64,000 nucleotides of DNA, from NCBI RefSeq assembly GCF_004001325.1, contig NZ_AP018722.1:434001-498000 (forward strand). The letters run 5' to 3'. The stretch is from Thiomicrorhabdus aquaedulcis. GTDB taxonomy: Bacteria > Pseudomonadota > Gammaproteobacteria > Thiomicrospirales > Thiomicrospiraceae. Within the stretch, counting starts at the first letter, position 1. Each line of letters opens with the position of its first letter. The notes under the pieces are model-generated. The model worked only from the letters and a program-made list of their open reading frames with translations, was not told the origin of the DNA and made no database searches. Shown here in pieces: positions 29,081-38,380 of the stretch. The position numbers and the translations under genes are program-made.

Positions 29081-30442
29081 TCAAGCGTTAATCAAATCTT
29101 CAATTTCGGCAACTTTTTGCCAAACCAATTCGGGATTGCCACGCGCTTCAATGTTTAAGCGCAGCAGCGGTTCGGTGTTTGAGCTGCGAATATTCATGCG
29201 CCATTCGCTAAACTCAAGGCTTAGGCCGTCGGTTTGGTCAAGGTGTGGATTTTGCGGGGCAAAATGGGCACGCACTCGGGCTAAAATGGCCGCGCTGTCT
29301 TTTACCGTGTAGTTAATTTCGCCACTGCACGGATAAGCAGCCATGCGCTGCGCCACCAGTTCGGACAGTTTTTTGCCGGTGGTGCTCATTAATTGAGCAA
29401 TCAGCAGCCACGGAATCATACCGCTGTCGCAATACCAAAACGTTTTAAAGTAGTGATGCGCCGACATTTCGCCACCGTAAACAGCGTCTTCTTTGCGCAT
29501 GCGCTCTTTAATAAAAGCGTGGCCGGTTTTGGATTGAATGGGCACGCCGCCGGCTTGTTCTACTTGTTCAATGGTGTTCCAGGTTAGGCGCGGGTCGTGG
29601 ACAATTTTGCCCCCGGGGTGTTTGGCCAACAGCGTTTCGGCCAGTAAGCCCACTAAGTAATAGCCTTCGATAAATTCGCCGTTTTCGTCAAATAAAAAGC
29701 AACGGTCAAAATCGCCGTCCCAAGCAATGCCCATGTCGGCGTGTTGCGCCACCACGGTTTGCGCGGTAATCGCGCGGTTTTCGATGAGCATCGGATTGGG
29801 TACACCGTGCGGAAAATCGCCGTCGGGTGCGTGGTGCAATGTGGTTACCTTAAACGGCAAATGGCTGGCCAAGGCATCAAACGTCGGGCCGGCCGCACCG
29901 TTGCCAGCATTAACCACGAGGTTAAACGGTTTTAAGCAGGCCTGGTCAACGTAGGTAAGCAGGTGGTTAATGTAAGCGTTTTTGCACGGGTTTAGGCTTA
30001 TTACGCCCACGTGTTCAGCGCTTTTTAACGGTGCAAATTGCTGGTTGGCAATGCACGCTTTCATTTCGTTTAACCCCGAATCGCCGCTGACGGGTCGCGC
30101 GTCGGCCGCCACCAGTTTCATGCCGTTGTAACCTTTGGGGTTGTGGCTGGCCGTGACCATAATGCCGCCGCTGGCGGCTAAATGGGCGGTGCCAAAATAG
30201 ACCTCTTCTGTGCCGCACAAGCCTATGTTAATTACGTCTACACCCGAATCAACCAAGCCTTGCATTAGAGCATTGGCGAGTTCTAAACTTTCTAGGCGAA
30301 TGTCGTAACCCACCACCACGTTGGCGGGGTGCAACTGGGTGGCAAACGCGCGACCAATTTGATACGCCAAGGTGGCATTAAGTTGTGCGGGCACTTGGCC
30401 ACGAATGTCATAGGCTTTAAAGCACGATAGGTCTTGGGTCAT
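29081..30442 (-). CDS. algC: Phosphomannomutase/phosphoglucomutase
   Basis: 453 residues, AlgC/ManB/CpsG family. The phosphoserine loop is TASHNPKGYNGMK with Ser99, the metal site is DGDFDRCF near residue 240, the sugar loop GGEMSAHHYF and the phosphate loop RSSNTEP. Interconverts hexose 6- and 1-phosphates for nucleotide-sugar synthesis. Upstream on the same strand are a UDP-sugar dehydrogenase homologue and pgi, so this is a sugar-phosphate block. A degenerate palindrome (29935-29949) is read as DQAC. Confidence 0.94.
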   Translation of the reverse strand: MTQDLSCFKAYDIRGQVPAQLNATLAYQIGRAFATQLHPANVVVGYDIRLESLELANALMQGLVDSGVDVINIGLCGTEEVYFGTAHLAASGGIMVTASHNPKGYNGMKLVAADARPVSGDSGLNEMKACIANQQFAPLKSAEHVGVISLNPCKNAYINHLLTYVDQACLKPFNLVVNAGNGAAGPTFDALASHLPFKVTTLHHAPDGDFPHGVPNPMLIENRAITAQTVVAQHADMGIAWDGDFDRCFLFDENGEFIEGYYLVGLLAETLLAKHPGGKIVHDPRLTWNTIEQVEQAGGVPIQSKTGHAFIKERMRKEDAVYGGEMSAHHYFKTFWYCDSGMIPWLLIAQLMSTTGKKLSELVAQRMAAYPCSGEINYTVKDSAAILARVRAHFAPQNPHLDQTDGLSLEFSEWRMNIRSSNTEPLLRLNIEARGNPELVWQKVAEIEDLINA

Positions 30443-30464
30443 GAAAGTATCTCTTTGCGGGATT

Positions 30465-30480
30465 TGACCAGGCCTGGTCA
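30465..30480. repeat. Dispersed palindrome copy, 16-nt perfect
   Basis: TGACCAGGCCTGGTCA upstream of algC; the first of two copies 55 bp apart in the same gap. Confidence 0.93.
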
Positions 30481-30520
30481 GTGTTAAAACACACGTTAAA
30501 CTAAGGTTAAACGTGGTTTG

Positions 30521-30532
30521 ACCAGGCCTGGT
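30521..30532. repeat. Dispersed palindrome copy (second in the gap)
   Basis: ACCAGGCCTGGT, flanked by TTTG and TAGA, between the ugd-like gene and algC. Confidence 0.9.
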
Positions 30533-30571
30533 TAGATTGAAAACGGTTCTTAGACGGGGTTTTAGCGCGCC

Positions 30572-31816
30572 TTAACGCCCAATGCCGTAGTAGTCAAAGC
30601 CGTACGATTTAACCCACGGTTTTTGATACAAATTACGGCCATCTAAAATAATTTTGGTGCGCATATTGGCCGACAATAGGTTCATGTCGGGTAACCAAAA
30701 TTGTTTCCACTCGGTCACTACGCACAAGGCATCGGCCTGTTCGGTGGCGGCGTACATGTCGGGACTGATGTGAATGCGCGCGCGCTGCTCGGCGGTTAAC
30801 TCGGTTTGCATCCACTGAGAAAAGTTGTCGTCTAATTTGGGGTCAAACACTTTAAGCGTGCAGCCTTGCGCCAAAAACGCCTTAATCAGCACCAAGCTGG
30901 GGGCGTTTTCGATGGAGTTCGAGTTGGGCTTGTAGCTAATGCCCCACAACGCCACGGTTTTGCCTTCTAGGTCGCAGTCAAAATGTTGCCAAAGTTTTCT
31001 AAACAACACCTCTTTTTGTTCCTTGTTAATGTCCAGCACCGACTGCAACAAGCTCGAATGCGAACCTGCCGACTGAATTAACGTCTGTGCGCGGCTTAAA
31101 TCGCGTTCAAAGTGGGTACCGCCAAAACCGATTCCAGGGTACAAATACGAAAAACCAATGCGACTGTCGGCTCCTAAACCTTGGCGAACTTCTTCAATGT
31201 CGGCGTTTAAGTATTCAGCCGCTTGCGCCAAGTCGTTCATTAACGAAATACGCGTGGCCAACATAGCGTTGGTAGCGTATTTGGTGAGCTCGGCCGATTC
31301 GGGTGACATTAAAATGGTCACGTCGCGGTTGCGGTTAAATGGCGCAAATAAGCGTTTAAACAGGTCAATAGCGTATTCGTTTTCACTGCCAATCACCAAA
31401 CGGTCGGGGCGTAAAAAGCCGCTGATGGCTTGACCTTCGGACGCAAAGTCGGGGTTAACCAACCACGGCATTTTGGCCAGTTCACCAATTTGACGCGGTG
31501 TGCCCAATGAAAAGTTAGAGCGAATAATCAAGCACGATTTAGGCGTAACGTAGTTGGCCAACAAACGCGCGTACTCTTTGCCTTTTGAGCATTCGTCGGG
31601 GTTAGAGGCAATAATATGCACCTTGGCGTCAGCGTCTAAGGTATCGCTGTAGGTTAAGCGTTCGGCCGCTACTTGGGCTTTTAACAACTTAACCAGGCCT
31701 GGTTCGGTGCGAGCCAAGTCGGGAGTGCCGATTAGTGTGACAAAATTTCCGGTTTCGGCTAAACAACCTGCGCACACCAACGAGCTAATTTCTGATCCAA
31801 ATACATTAATTTTCAT
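30572..31816 (-). CDS. UDP-glucose/GDP-mannose dehydrogenase homologue lacking catalytic Cys
   Basis: 414 residues from ATG 31816, whose ATGA overlaps the pgi stop. The fold matches UDP-glucose 6-dehydrogenase throughout: NPDFASEGQAISGFLRPDRLVIG, ESAELTKYATNAMLATRISLMNDL (Lys179 and Asn183 kept), GISYKPNSNSIENAPS. However, the catalytic motif GFGGSCFPKD is GFGGTHFERD, with His235 where the thiohemiacetal Cys should be. The N-terminal dinucleotide loop is also altered (VFGSEISSLV instead of GxGYVG). It is therefore unlikely to be a normal four-electron dehydrogenase; a two-electron, binding or regulatory role is possible. Confidence 0.85.
   Translation of the reverse strand: MKINVFGSEISSLVCAGCLAETGNFVTLIGTPDLARTEPGLVKLLKAQVAAERLTYSDTLDADAKVHIIASNPDECSKGKEYARLLANYVTPKSCLIIRSNFSLGTPRQIGELAKMPWLVNPDFASEGQAISGFLRPDRLVIGSENEYAIDLFKRLFAPFNRNRDVTILMSPESAELTKYATNAMLATRISLMNDLAQAAEYLNADIEEVRQGLGADSRIGFSYLYPGIGFGGTHFERDLSRAQTLIQSAGSHSSLLQSVLDINKEQKEVLFRKLWQHFDCDLEGKTVALWGISYKPNSNSIENAPSLVLIKAFLAQGCTLKVFDPKLDDNFSQWMQTELTAEQRARIHISPDMYAATEQADALCVVTEWKQFWLPDMNLLSANMRTKIILDGRNLYQKPWVKSYGFDYYGIGR
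31691..31704. repeat. Dispersed palindrome copy (in ugd-like gene)
   Basis: AACCAGGCCTGGTT, read in frame as EPGLV. Confidence 0.88.
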
Positions 31817-33384
31817 TTGTCTTGTTCCACTGTTTTGTTCCAAATGGCGTTAAGAATTCCGGCGGTTGAGCTGTCAAGACCGGTTACGTTTTGGGTTTGA
31901 ATGTTGTCTAAAATGCCCATGGCCAAACGTTTGCCCAGCTCTACACCCCATTGGTCAAAGGGGTTAATTTTCCAAATGACCGACTCGGTAAACACTTTGT
32001 GCTCGTACAACGCCACTAACATACCTAAATGATAGGCGTCTAATTTGTCCATTAACAAGGTGTTAGACACTTGGTCGCCGGGGTAAAACTGGTGCGGATT
32101 GTCCGAGGTTTGGCCAATCATTAACGCGCGGCTTTGCGCCAAACAGTTGGCAATGTTTAGATTGTGGTGGTAGGCCGAACGCTCGTTTTGCATGCTGTCT
32201 TCTTTAAACAAAATAAAGTCGGCCATGACTTTTTCGGTGCCTTGGTGCATTAGCTGATAAAACGCGTGCTGGGCGTTAGGGCCGACTTCGCCCCATAAAA
32301 TAGGGCAGGTGCGGTATTCGACCGTGGTGCCGTCGCGCTTGGTGCGCTTGCCGTTGCTTTCCATTTCAAGCTGTTCAAGATAGCTCGAAAAATACTTTAA
32401 GCGAGAATCGTACGGCAAAATGGCTTGAGCGGCGCGGTCTAAAAAGTTGGTGTTCCACACCCCAATTAAGCCCAGCAATACCGGGATATTTTGTGCAAAC
32501 GGCGTGTTTTTATAGTGTTGATCCATGGCGTACGCGCCGGCCAACATGTCTTTGTAACCCTGCATACCCAAGTGCAAGGCAATCGACAAGCCAATGCTTG
32601 ACCACAACGAAAAGCGTCCGCCAACCCAGTCCCAAAAATGCAACTGAAACTTAGGCAAAATGCCCCATTCGGTCATTTTAGGCACGTTGGTCGAGGCAGC
32701 AATAAAGTGGTGCATGGTCGCGTTTTCGGTTTTGGCGGCGCTTTGAATCCACTTTTTAGAGGTTTCGGCCAACGACAAGGTGTCAATGGTGGTAAACGAT
32801 TTAGACGCAATAATAAACACGGTGGTTTCGGGTTCTAGCTCGTTAAGCAATTCTTGTAACTGGTGCGCGTCTAGGGTCGACACAAAGTGAATGCCAGGCG
32901 CGGTGGGCAGTTTGTCGCCCTCTAACGCGCGGGTAATCATTAACGGCCCTAAATCACTGCCGCCCACGCCAATGTTAATTACGTCGGTAATAGGCTTGCC
33001 CGAAAAACCACGCAATTGGCCACTGTGTGCACAGTCTACAATGTGTTGCATTTTTTCCCATTGTTCGGCCACTTGCGGCATGGGGTTTTCGATGTTACGC
33101 AGTGCCGTGTGCAACGCCGCACGCCCTTCGGTAATGTTAATGGCTTCACCGCTGTACTGCTTTTCAATCCATTCATTTAACTCACTCTCTTTGGCCAGCT
33201 CAATTAACAGCTCTAAAATGGGTTGGTCAATTTTTTGTTTAGAGTAGTCAAACAACAAACCTGGCATGCGGGCGTGAAACTCCTCAAATCGATTTTGATC
33301 GGTGTCAAAAAAGCATTTTAGGTGTTTGTTCTGTGTGGGTTCAATGTGTTGCGTGAGTTTTGCGTATGCTTGGGTGTGAATCAT
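31813..33384 (-). CDS. pgi: Glucose-6-phosphate isomerase
   Basis: 523 residues. Interconverts glucose 6-phosphate and fructose 6-phosphate. Visible: INIGVGGSDLGPLMI, ASKSFTTIDTL, DWVGGRFSLWSSIGL with the active-site region, LLGLIGVWNTNF and WGVELGKRLA. The start is MIHTQAYAKL. Its last codons overlap the following dehydrogenase homologue, so the two are translationally coupled. Confidence 0.97.
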   Translation of the reverse strand: MIHTQAYAKLTQHIEPTQNKHLKCFFDTDQNRFEEFHARMPGLLFDYSKQKIDQPILELLIELAKESELNEWIEKQYSGEAINITEGRAALHTALRNIENPMPQVAEQWEKMQHIVDCAHSGQLRGFSGKPITDVINIGVGGSDLGPLMITRALEGDKLPTAPGIHFVSTLDAHQLQELLNELEPETTVFIIASKSFTTIDTLSLAETSKKWIQSAAKTENATMHHFIAASTNVPKMTEWGILPKFQLHFWDWVGGRFSLWSSIGLSIALHLGMQGYKDMLAGAYAMDQHYKNTPFAQNIPVLLGLIGVWNTNFLDRAAQAILPYDSRLKYFSSYLEQLEMESNGKRTKRDGTTVEYRTCPILWGEVGPNAQHAFYQLMHQGTEKVMADFILFKEDSMQNERSAYHHNLNIANCLAQSRALMIGQTSDNPHQFYPGDQVSNTLLMDKLDAYHLGMLVALYEHKVFTESVIWKINPFDQWGVELGKRLAMGILDNIQTQNVTGLDSSTAGILNAIWNKTVEQDK

Positions 33385-33561
33385 GTGAACTCTGCCTTAT
33401 TAAGCTTTTTAAGCCGTTAAATTAGTCTACGTATTCTAAACCACTCGTTATTTTTAAAACACACATTTTAAAAAAAATAACCCAGTGGTATTGGGGTTAA
33501 ATGCGGGAAGCATGAGCACTCAATCAAATCTTATTTTGGCTCAAATTAGCGCTAATTAACG

Positions 33562-34923
33562 TCATTTAACCTCATCGGGCACAAACTTAAGCACATTGCC
33601 ATTGATGCAATAGCGTTTAAAGGTGGGGGCAGGGCCGTCGTTAAACACGTGGCCTAGGTGAATCCCCGAACTGGCGCTGCGCACCTCAACGCGTTGCATG
33701 CCGTGGGCGTTGTCAATGTGTTCGGTAATGGCGCCCGCTACTGGGTTAAAAAAGCTGGGCCAACCTGTGCCGCTGTCAAATTTGGTGTTGCTCTCAAACA
33801 GCGCCGCGCCGGTAATAGGGTCTACAAATTTTCCGGGTCGTTTTTCGTCTAAATGCGAGCCGCTAAACGCGTATTCGGTGCCTTGTTCAAAGGCAATGCG
33901 TTGTTGCTCTGGGGTAAGCAATCTAAAACCTAGCCATTTCCAAAAGCGCGGTTGATCGCCGTTGTAGCCGGTAAAGCGCGACACTTCTTTGCCGTTTTCA
34001 AACAGCACAATGGTGGGGGTGGCAAACAGGGCTTTTTCAAGTGTCCAGCCTTGTGGCGGGTTAGGGTTTAGGGTGGCCACAATGGGCACTTCGCTGCTCC
34101 ATTTGCTTAACACTTCGGTTTTAAACTGTTGGCAAAACGCGCAATCGGGCGCTTCAAACACAATCAGCTGACGCGCAGAATTTAAAGTAGCCGCATCCAG
34201 TAACGGATGAGTTTTTAAGGTGCTGGCGTCGCTGGGATAGGCCACGCCCGTGCCGCCTAAGCCGCAATAGCCGTTAGGGTTTTTTTGCAAATAATCTTGG
34301 TGATAGTCTTCGGCCGCCACGTAGTTACGTAGGGGCGCAATTTCGGTGGTGATGTTGCCCAGTTTTGCTTTGCTAAGGGCGCTTTGATAAGCCTCTTTGG
34401 TGGTCAGCGCGGTGGTTTTTTGGGCATCGTCGGTGTAATAAATTACGCTGCGGTAGTTGGTGCCCACATCGTTGCCCTGGCGGTCGCCTTGGGTGGGGTT
34501 GTGATTTTCCCAAAACTTAACCAATACGGTTTCTAAACTGACCAGGCCTGGGTTAAAGGTAACTTTAATCACCTCGGCGTGATTGCGTGCGGTGGCAATG
34601 CCCGCTTGAATTTGTTTTTCTAGACCCAGCACATCGTAATACCCGGCACTGGCATTGTCGCCGCCGGCGTACCCGCTTTGGACATCAACCACACCGGCTA
34701 TTTCGGCCATGCGTTTTTCGGCACCCCAAAAGCAACCCATGCCCAATACAATCGATTGAGTGGGTAGGGCGGTTATAACCGATTCGTTTTGAGTGGTATT
34801 AGGCATGTTAGACTCCTTGGCGCAACTGGGTAGGGTGAAAATAGACAACATTAGCGGCACAATGGGCATAAACCAAAGCTTACGCCAAGCGGTTTTAAAG
34901 GGGGTAGTCCAATGGTTTTTCAT
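33562..34923 (-). CDS. MsrA-thioredoxin-MsrB trifunctional methionine sulfoxide reductase, lipoprotein
   Basis: 453 residues. An N-terminal signal with lipobox LPSC (Cys34) predicts an envelope location. MsrA follows (GCFWG at 63-67, NYRSVIYY, GYCGLGG), then a thioredoxin-like insert with CAFC near residue 260, then MsrB (GTGWPSFF near residue 386 and catalytic RYCING near 439). The MsrB part has Thr where the recycling Cys often sits and lacks the two CxxC zinc motifs. Repairs oxidised methionine in exported proteins. The order MsrA-Trx-MsrB differs from Neisseria PilB, where the thioredoxin-like domain comes first. Confidence 0.93.
   Translation of the reverse strand: MKNHWTTPFKTAWRKLWFMPIVPLMLSIFTLPSCAKESNMPNTTQNESVITALPTQSIVLGMGCFWGAEKRMAEIAGVVDVQSGYAGGDNASAGYYDVLGLEKQIQAGIATARNHAEVIKVTFNPGLVSLETVLVKFWENHNPTQGDRQGNDVGTNYRSVIYYTDDAQKTTALTTKEAYQSALSKAKLGNITTEIAPLRNYVAAEDYHQDYLQKNPNGYCGLGGTGVAYPSDASTLKTHPLLDAATLNSARQLIVFEAPDCAFCQQFKTEVLSKWSSEVPIVATLNPNPPQGWTLEKALFATPTIVLFENGKEVSRFTGYNGDQPRFWKWLGFRLLTPEQQRIAFEQGTEYAFSGSHLDEKRPGKFVDPITGAALFESNTKFDSGTGWPSFFNPVAGAITEHIDNAHGMQRVEVRSASSGIHLGHVFNDGPAPTFKRYCINGNVLKFVPDEVK
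34542..34551. repeat. Dispersed palindrome copy (in msr gene)
   Basis: CCAGGCCTGG, read as PGL. Confidence 0.8.
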
Positions 34924-35116
34924 GTTTCACCTTGTTTTTTATGATGGGCAATGGGTTAGGTAAAAAAATGATGCAAAGAAACTTTAATGAATGTTTAAAC
35001 CTAAATTCGTGACAAAGCCGTTACAATCCGTGTATTAGAATTGCAGTCTTACGATTTTACGTTATCTTTTAAAACGTACCAACGGTTAATGTTTATTGGT
35101 TAATGTTTATTTAAAG

Positions 35117-35275
35117 GAGACCTTTGCACGAGTGGGGCATGAGAAAAAAATGAGGAAAAATTTACCTGATTGAGGCGGGAAACGCAGTGAATAGCTGGCT
35201 ATTCACAAGTTTTCCAACGAAAAGCAGGTCAATTTTAACCATTTTTGGCCGTACATCCACTCGTGCAAAGGTCTC
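35117..35275. mobile_element. MITE, 159 bp, with TAAAG target duplication
   Basis: Terminal inverted repeats GAGACCTTTGCACGAGT and ACTCGTGCAAAGGTCTC, directly flanked by TAAAG on both sides (35112-35116 and 35276-35280). No coding capacity. The ends resemble those of IS5-type elements, which could mobilise it; that parent is not in the window. It lies in the 374-bp gap between the msr gene and the TudS-YbgA gene. Confidence 0.9.
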
Positions 35276-35297
35276 TAAAGGTCTTTAAAGGATTGTT

Positions 35298-36332
35298 ATG
35301 TCGTTTCCACGTTTAAAAATAGCCGTGTCCGATTGTTTGCGCGGTACGCCATGTCGTTACAACGGTGGGCATGCTCAAGACGACTTTGTAAACCAGCACT
35401 TGGCGCAGTACGCCGACTTTTACCCGTTTTGCCCAGAAGACGCGGTAATGGGCTCACCGCGTGAAACCATTCGTTTGGTGGGTGAAGAAGATGATACGCA
35501 CTTGCCGCGTACGGTGGTGCGCGGAACAAAAACACACATTGATTATACCGCACCTTTGCACGCTTACAATCACACCAAAGTGGCGCATTTATTAACTCAA
35601 AACATCGACGGTGCCGTGGTAAAAGCCCGATCGCCCAGTTGTGGGTTAGAGCGCATTAAAGTCTATCAACCCACGGGTCAATGGCATGGCTCAAAAGACC
35701 CCTTAGTGACTGGGCTGTTTACCCAGCATTTAATAGAGCAAGCCCCGCATTTGGCCATAGAAGAAGAAAACCGTCTGCAAGACGCTTGGTTGCGCGAGCA
35801 GTTTGTCTTGCGCGTGTTTACCAGCGCCCGCTGGCGTGAGTTTGTGTCACCCGCATCGTCTGAATCGACGGCCTCGGCCTCGTCTACATTGCCAGCACAG
35901 CCTACCGTAGCGACTTTTCAGGCGTTTCATCGTGACCATAAATATTTATTATTGTCTAAAAATCAAACACTTTACAAACACATGGGCGCATTAGTTGCCA
36001 CTACGCGAGCGCACAATTTAACCAACAGTTTAGAGAGCTACCAGGCCTGTTTATTTGAGCTTTTAGCCTGTTCGGCCAGTAAAGGTCAGGTTAAAAATGT
36101 ACTGGATCATATTTATGGCTACTTTAAAACCCAGTTAAGTCACGATCAAAAAAACCACTACCACCAAACCTCGGCCGAGTTTGTAAACGGTATTATTCCG
36201 CTTATTGCAGTAATAAAAGTCTTACAACAGTTTTTAACTCAATATCCGTCAAGCTACTTGGTAAGCCAAGTATTTTTTAATCCCTATCCCGCCGATTTAG
36301 CTTTGCGTTCGCAAGTAGAAGCCTTTCGATAA
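35298..36332 (+). CDS. TudS-like (DUF523) - YbgA (DUF1722) protein
   Basis: 344 residues. The N-terminal DUF523 domain has the three cysteines expected to hold an Fe-S cluster: Cys13 (SDCLRG), Cys45 (FCPED) and Cys115 (RSPSCGLER). Related TudS proteins remove sulfur from thiouracil. The C-terminal half is the helical YbgA domain (FQAFHRDHKYLLLSKN, NPYPADLALRSQV). In E. coli ybgA neighbours the photolyase gene phrB, and here a photolyase gene lies 23 bp downstream in convergent orientation. A degenerate palindrome near 36040 is read as YQAC. Confidence 0.9.
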   Translation: MSFPRLKIAVSDCLRGTPCRYNGGHAQDDFVNQHLAQYADFYPFCPEDAVMGSPRETIRLVGEEDDTHLPRTVVRGTKTHIDYTAPLHAYNHTKVAHLLTQNIDGAVVKARSPSCGLERIKVYQPTGQWHGSKDPLVTGLFTQHLIEQAPHLAIEEENRLQDAWLREQFVLRVFTSARWREFVSPASSESTASASSTLPAQPTVATFQAFHRDHKYLLLSKNQTLYKHMGALVATTRAHNLTNSLESYQACLFELLACSASKGQVKNVLDHIYGYFKTQLSHDQKNHYHQTSAEFVNGIIPLIAVIKVLQQFLTQYPSSYLVSQVFFNPYPADLALRSQVEAFR

Positions 36333-36355
36333 ACTTAAGTTTGCTTAAAGTTTGC

Positions 36356-37878
36356 TTAAAGTTGCTCTGTACCCTTTTTGGTAATCCACACGGCGGCTTT
36401 TAAACTTTGCACCCGTTCCATATGCGCTTCGCGGCTGGTTTTTAAATCGACCAACGGCAATGGATAAGTGGTGCCCAGCGTAATGCCTTTTAAAGTGCAC
36501 TCGGCCACATGCAACCACGGCGCGTGAATGGCCTTGGCAGACAACGCGTTTAACTCAGGCAGCCAGGTTTTAATGTAGTCGCCTTTGGGGTCAAATTTTT
36601 CGCTTTGGGTAATGGGGTTAAACAACCGATAGTAGGGCGACGCATCAACACCACAGCCGGCCACCCATTGCCAGCCCATGACGTTATTGGCCGGGTCGGC
36701 GTCTAATAACGTGTGTTCAAACCACGCTTTACCCACCAACCAGCTTTGGTTTAAGTTTTTGGTTAAAAACGACGCCACCAACATGCGCACTCTATTGTGC
36801 ATCGTGCCGGTAGCCCACAGCTCACGCATGCCCGCATCAATTAGCGGATACCCGGTTAAGCCCTTTTGCCACGCCAAAGTATCGGCATTAGCCGCTTGCC
36901 AAGGCATGCTTTGGTACTTGAGCATAAACGGCTCAAACTGCGAACTGGCAAACCAAAACAACAAATGGCGTGCAAATTCTTTCCACACCAACTGGCGCAA
37001 CCAGGCCTGGGCACTGTCTATTTGTGCAGAGGTGCGATTGGGTTGGGCTTTGTAATCTTCTAAATAAAAGTACACCATGCGCGGACATAACTGACCAAAA
37101 TGCAAATAGGGCGATAACTTACTGCTGGCCGCCAAGGCCATAAAGTCGCGGTCGTGAGGGTAGTCGGTTAAATGGTGCTCAACAAAATAATCAAGAGCCT
37201 GCCACGCACCCGCCTCGCTAATAGCGTGCTGGTTCCAATGGCTTAACACCTTTTGCGCCCAAGGTGTTTGCAGTAAATGGTCTAAATCAGTGGGCAAGGC
37301 GCTGTGCTTAGGCGGCGCAAGCATGCAACGTTCTGCACTAAAATCGCTGGGATTAAACACATCCAACGGCTCTAGCAAGGCTTGTTTTTCCATTAAGGCT
37401 TTGTAAAACGGAGTAAACACCAAATAAGGTTTTGTTGTTTGTTAAAAAACTCGCTAGGATTAATCCAAAACTCTGAAAAAAACGGCGTAAGCGCCACTTT
37501 ACACGCCTGACACACCGCCAACGCCTGTTGTTGCATGGTGTTAAACGGCAACCCAACGGCAAAGCTGTAATGCAGGTGCTTAATATTATGCAAGCCAATC
37601 AACGCAGATAATTGCTGGGTAAAGTCGCCTTCAATCATCCATAAATCGGCATTGTGCGCCATTAAATCGGCTTTTAAGGCTAACAAACTTTGCGCCAACC
37701 AGGCCTGGTTAGCATTATCAGTAAGCGGTTCACCAATAAGGTGTTGTGAATCGTGAAAGTACGCCACAATCACCTTACCCGGACGCGCCAAAGCCGCCTG
37801 CAACGCCGGCAAATGGTTAAGCCTAAATTCGCGCTGAACCCATACCAACGTGGGGGCGTGTGATAAAACAACGGCCAT
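36356..37878 (-). CDS. phrB: Deoxyribodipyrimidine photolyase, class I (frameshifted)
   Basis: ATG at 37878 is preceded by GGAG 8 nt away. The N-terminal antenna domain (PTLVWVQREFRLNHLPALQ, VIAYFHDSQHL region) runs to NKQQN and then shifts. Adding one base to the four-T run at 37430-37433 (plus strand) gives NKQQKPYLVFTPFYKAL, the expected linker, and a 507-residue protein. The FAD domain is complete (SKLSPYLHFGQL, WLRQLVWKEFARHLL, MHNRVRMLVASFLTKN, DADPANNVMGWQWVAG, YYRLFNPITQSEKFDP). Repairs cyclobutane pyrimidine dimers using light. Two palindrome copies lie in the coding region, both read as QAWL. Confidence 0.94.
37001..37010. repeat. Dispersed palindrome copy (phrB, FAD domain)
   Basis: CCAGGCCTGG, read as QAW. 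Confidence 0.8.
37697..37710. repeat. Dispersed palindrome copy (phrB, N-terminal domain)
   Basis: AACCAGGCCTGGTT, read as NQAW. Confidence 0.88.
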
Positions 37879-38013
37879 GCAAACAACTCCTTTTAAACTA
37901 CGTGAATGCAACGTTAAGCACTTGCACGGCTTTTAAACTAATTAAGAGTAAATTGTATAGTATCTGTATAGGGCTGATGTGAATATTACGTTAATTACGT
38001 GTTTAAACTTTTG

Positions 38014-38025
38014 ACCAGGCCTGGT
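38014..38025. repeat. Dispersed palindrome copy (intergenic)
   Basis: ACCAGGCCTGGT within TTTTGACC...GGTTACATT, upstream of phrB. The same right flank (ttacatt/tcacatt) recurs at 45120 and 47065. Confidence 0.88.
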
Positions 38026-38099
38026 TACATTCGTTTTACCGCAAACAAACCCCGTTATTACGGGCTTGATTCGTAAAAGCCCCACGTCATTGCACACAT

Positions 38100-38325
38100 A
38101 GCCCACAAACAAACCCCACGTCATTGCGGGCTGGTAAATTACGTCATTGCGGGCTTGACCCGCAATCTATGGCTAAATACGGCACACGGGGCAGATGCCG
38201 TGTCGTAGCACGGCATGACGGTGGGGCGTTGCATTGCGGCACTACAACCACACCACGGCATTACAATCACACCACGGCATTACAATCACCCCACGTCATT
38301 GCGGACTTGATCCGCAATCTCCCAA
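38100..38325. repeat. Hairpin repeat family A, first block
   Basis: Several copies and fragments of a two-hairpin unit: CGTCATTGCGGGCTTGACCC...CAATCTATGGC, then ATGCCGTGTCGTAGCACGGC ending in ATGACGG. Together with short runs of ACCACGGCATTACAATCAC they fill the 500-bp phrB to nuclease gap (37879-38380). No gene is seen here. Confidence 0.88.
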
Positions 38326-38380
38326 AGGTATCGGCCAAACTTGTTGGGCTAGGTAGGTATTGCCGGTATTTGCGGGGTGG

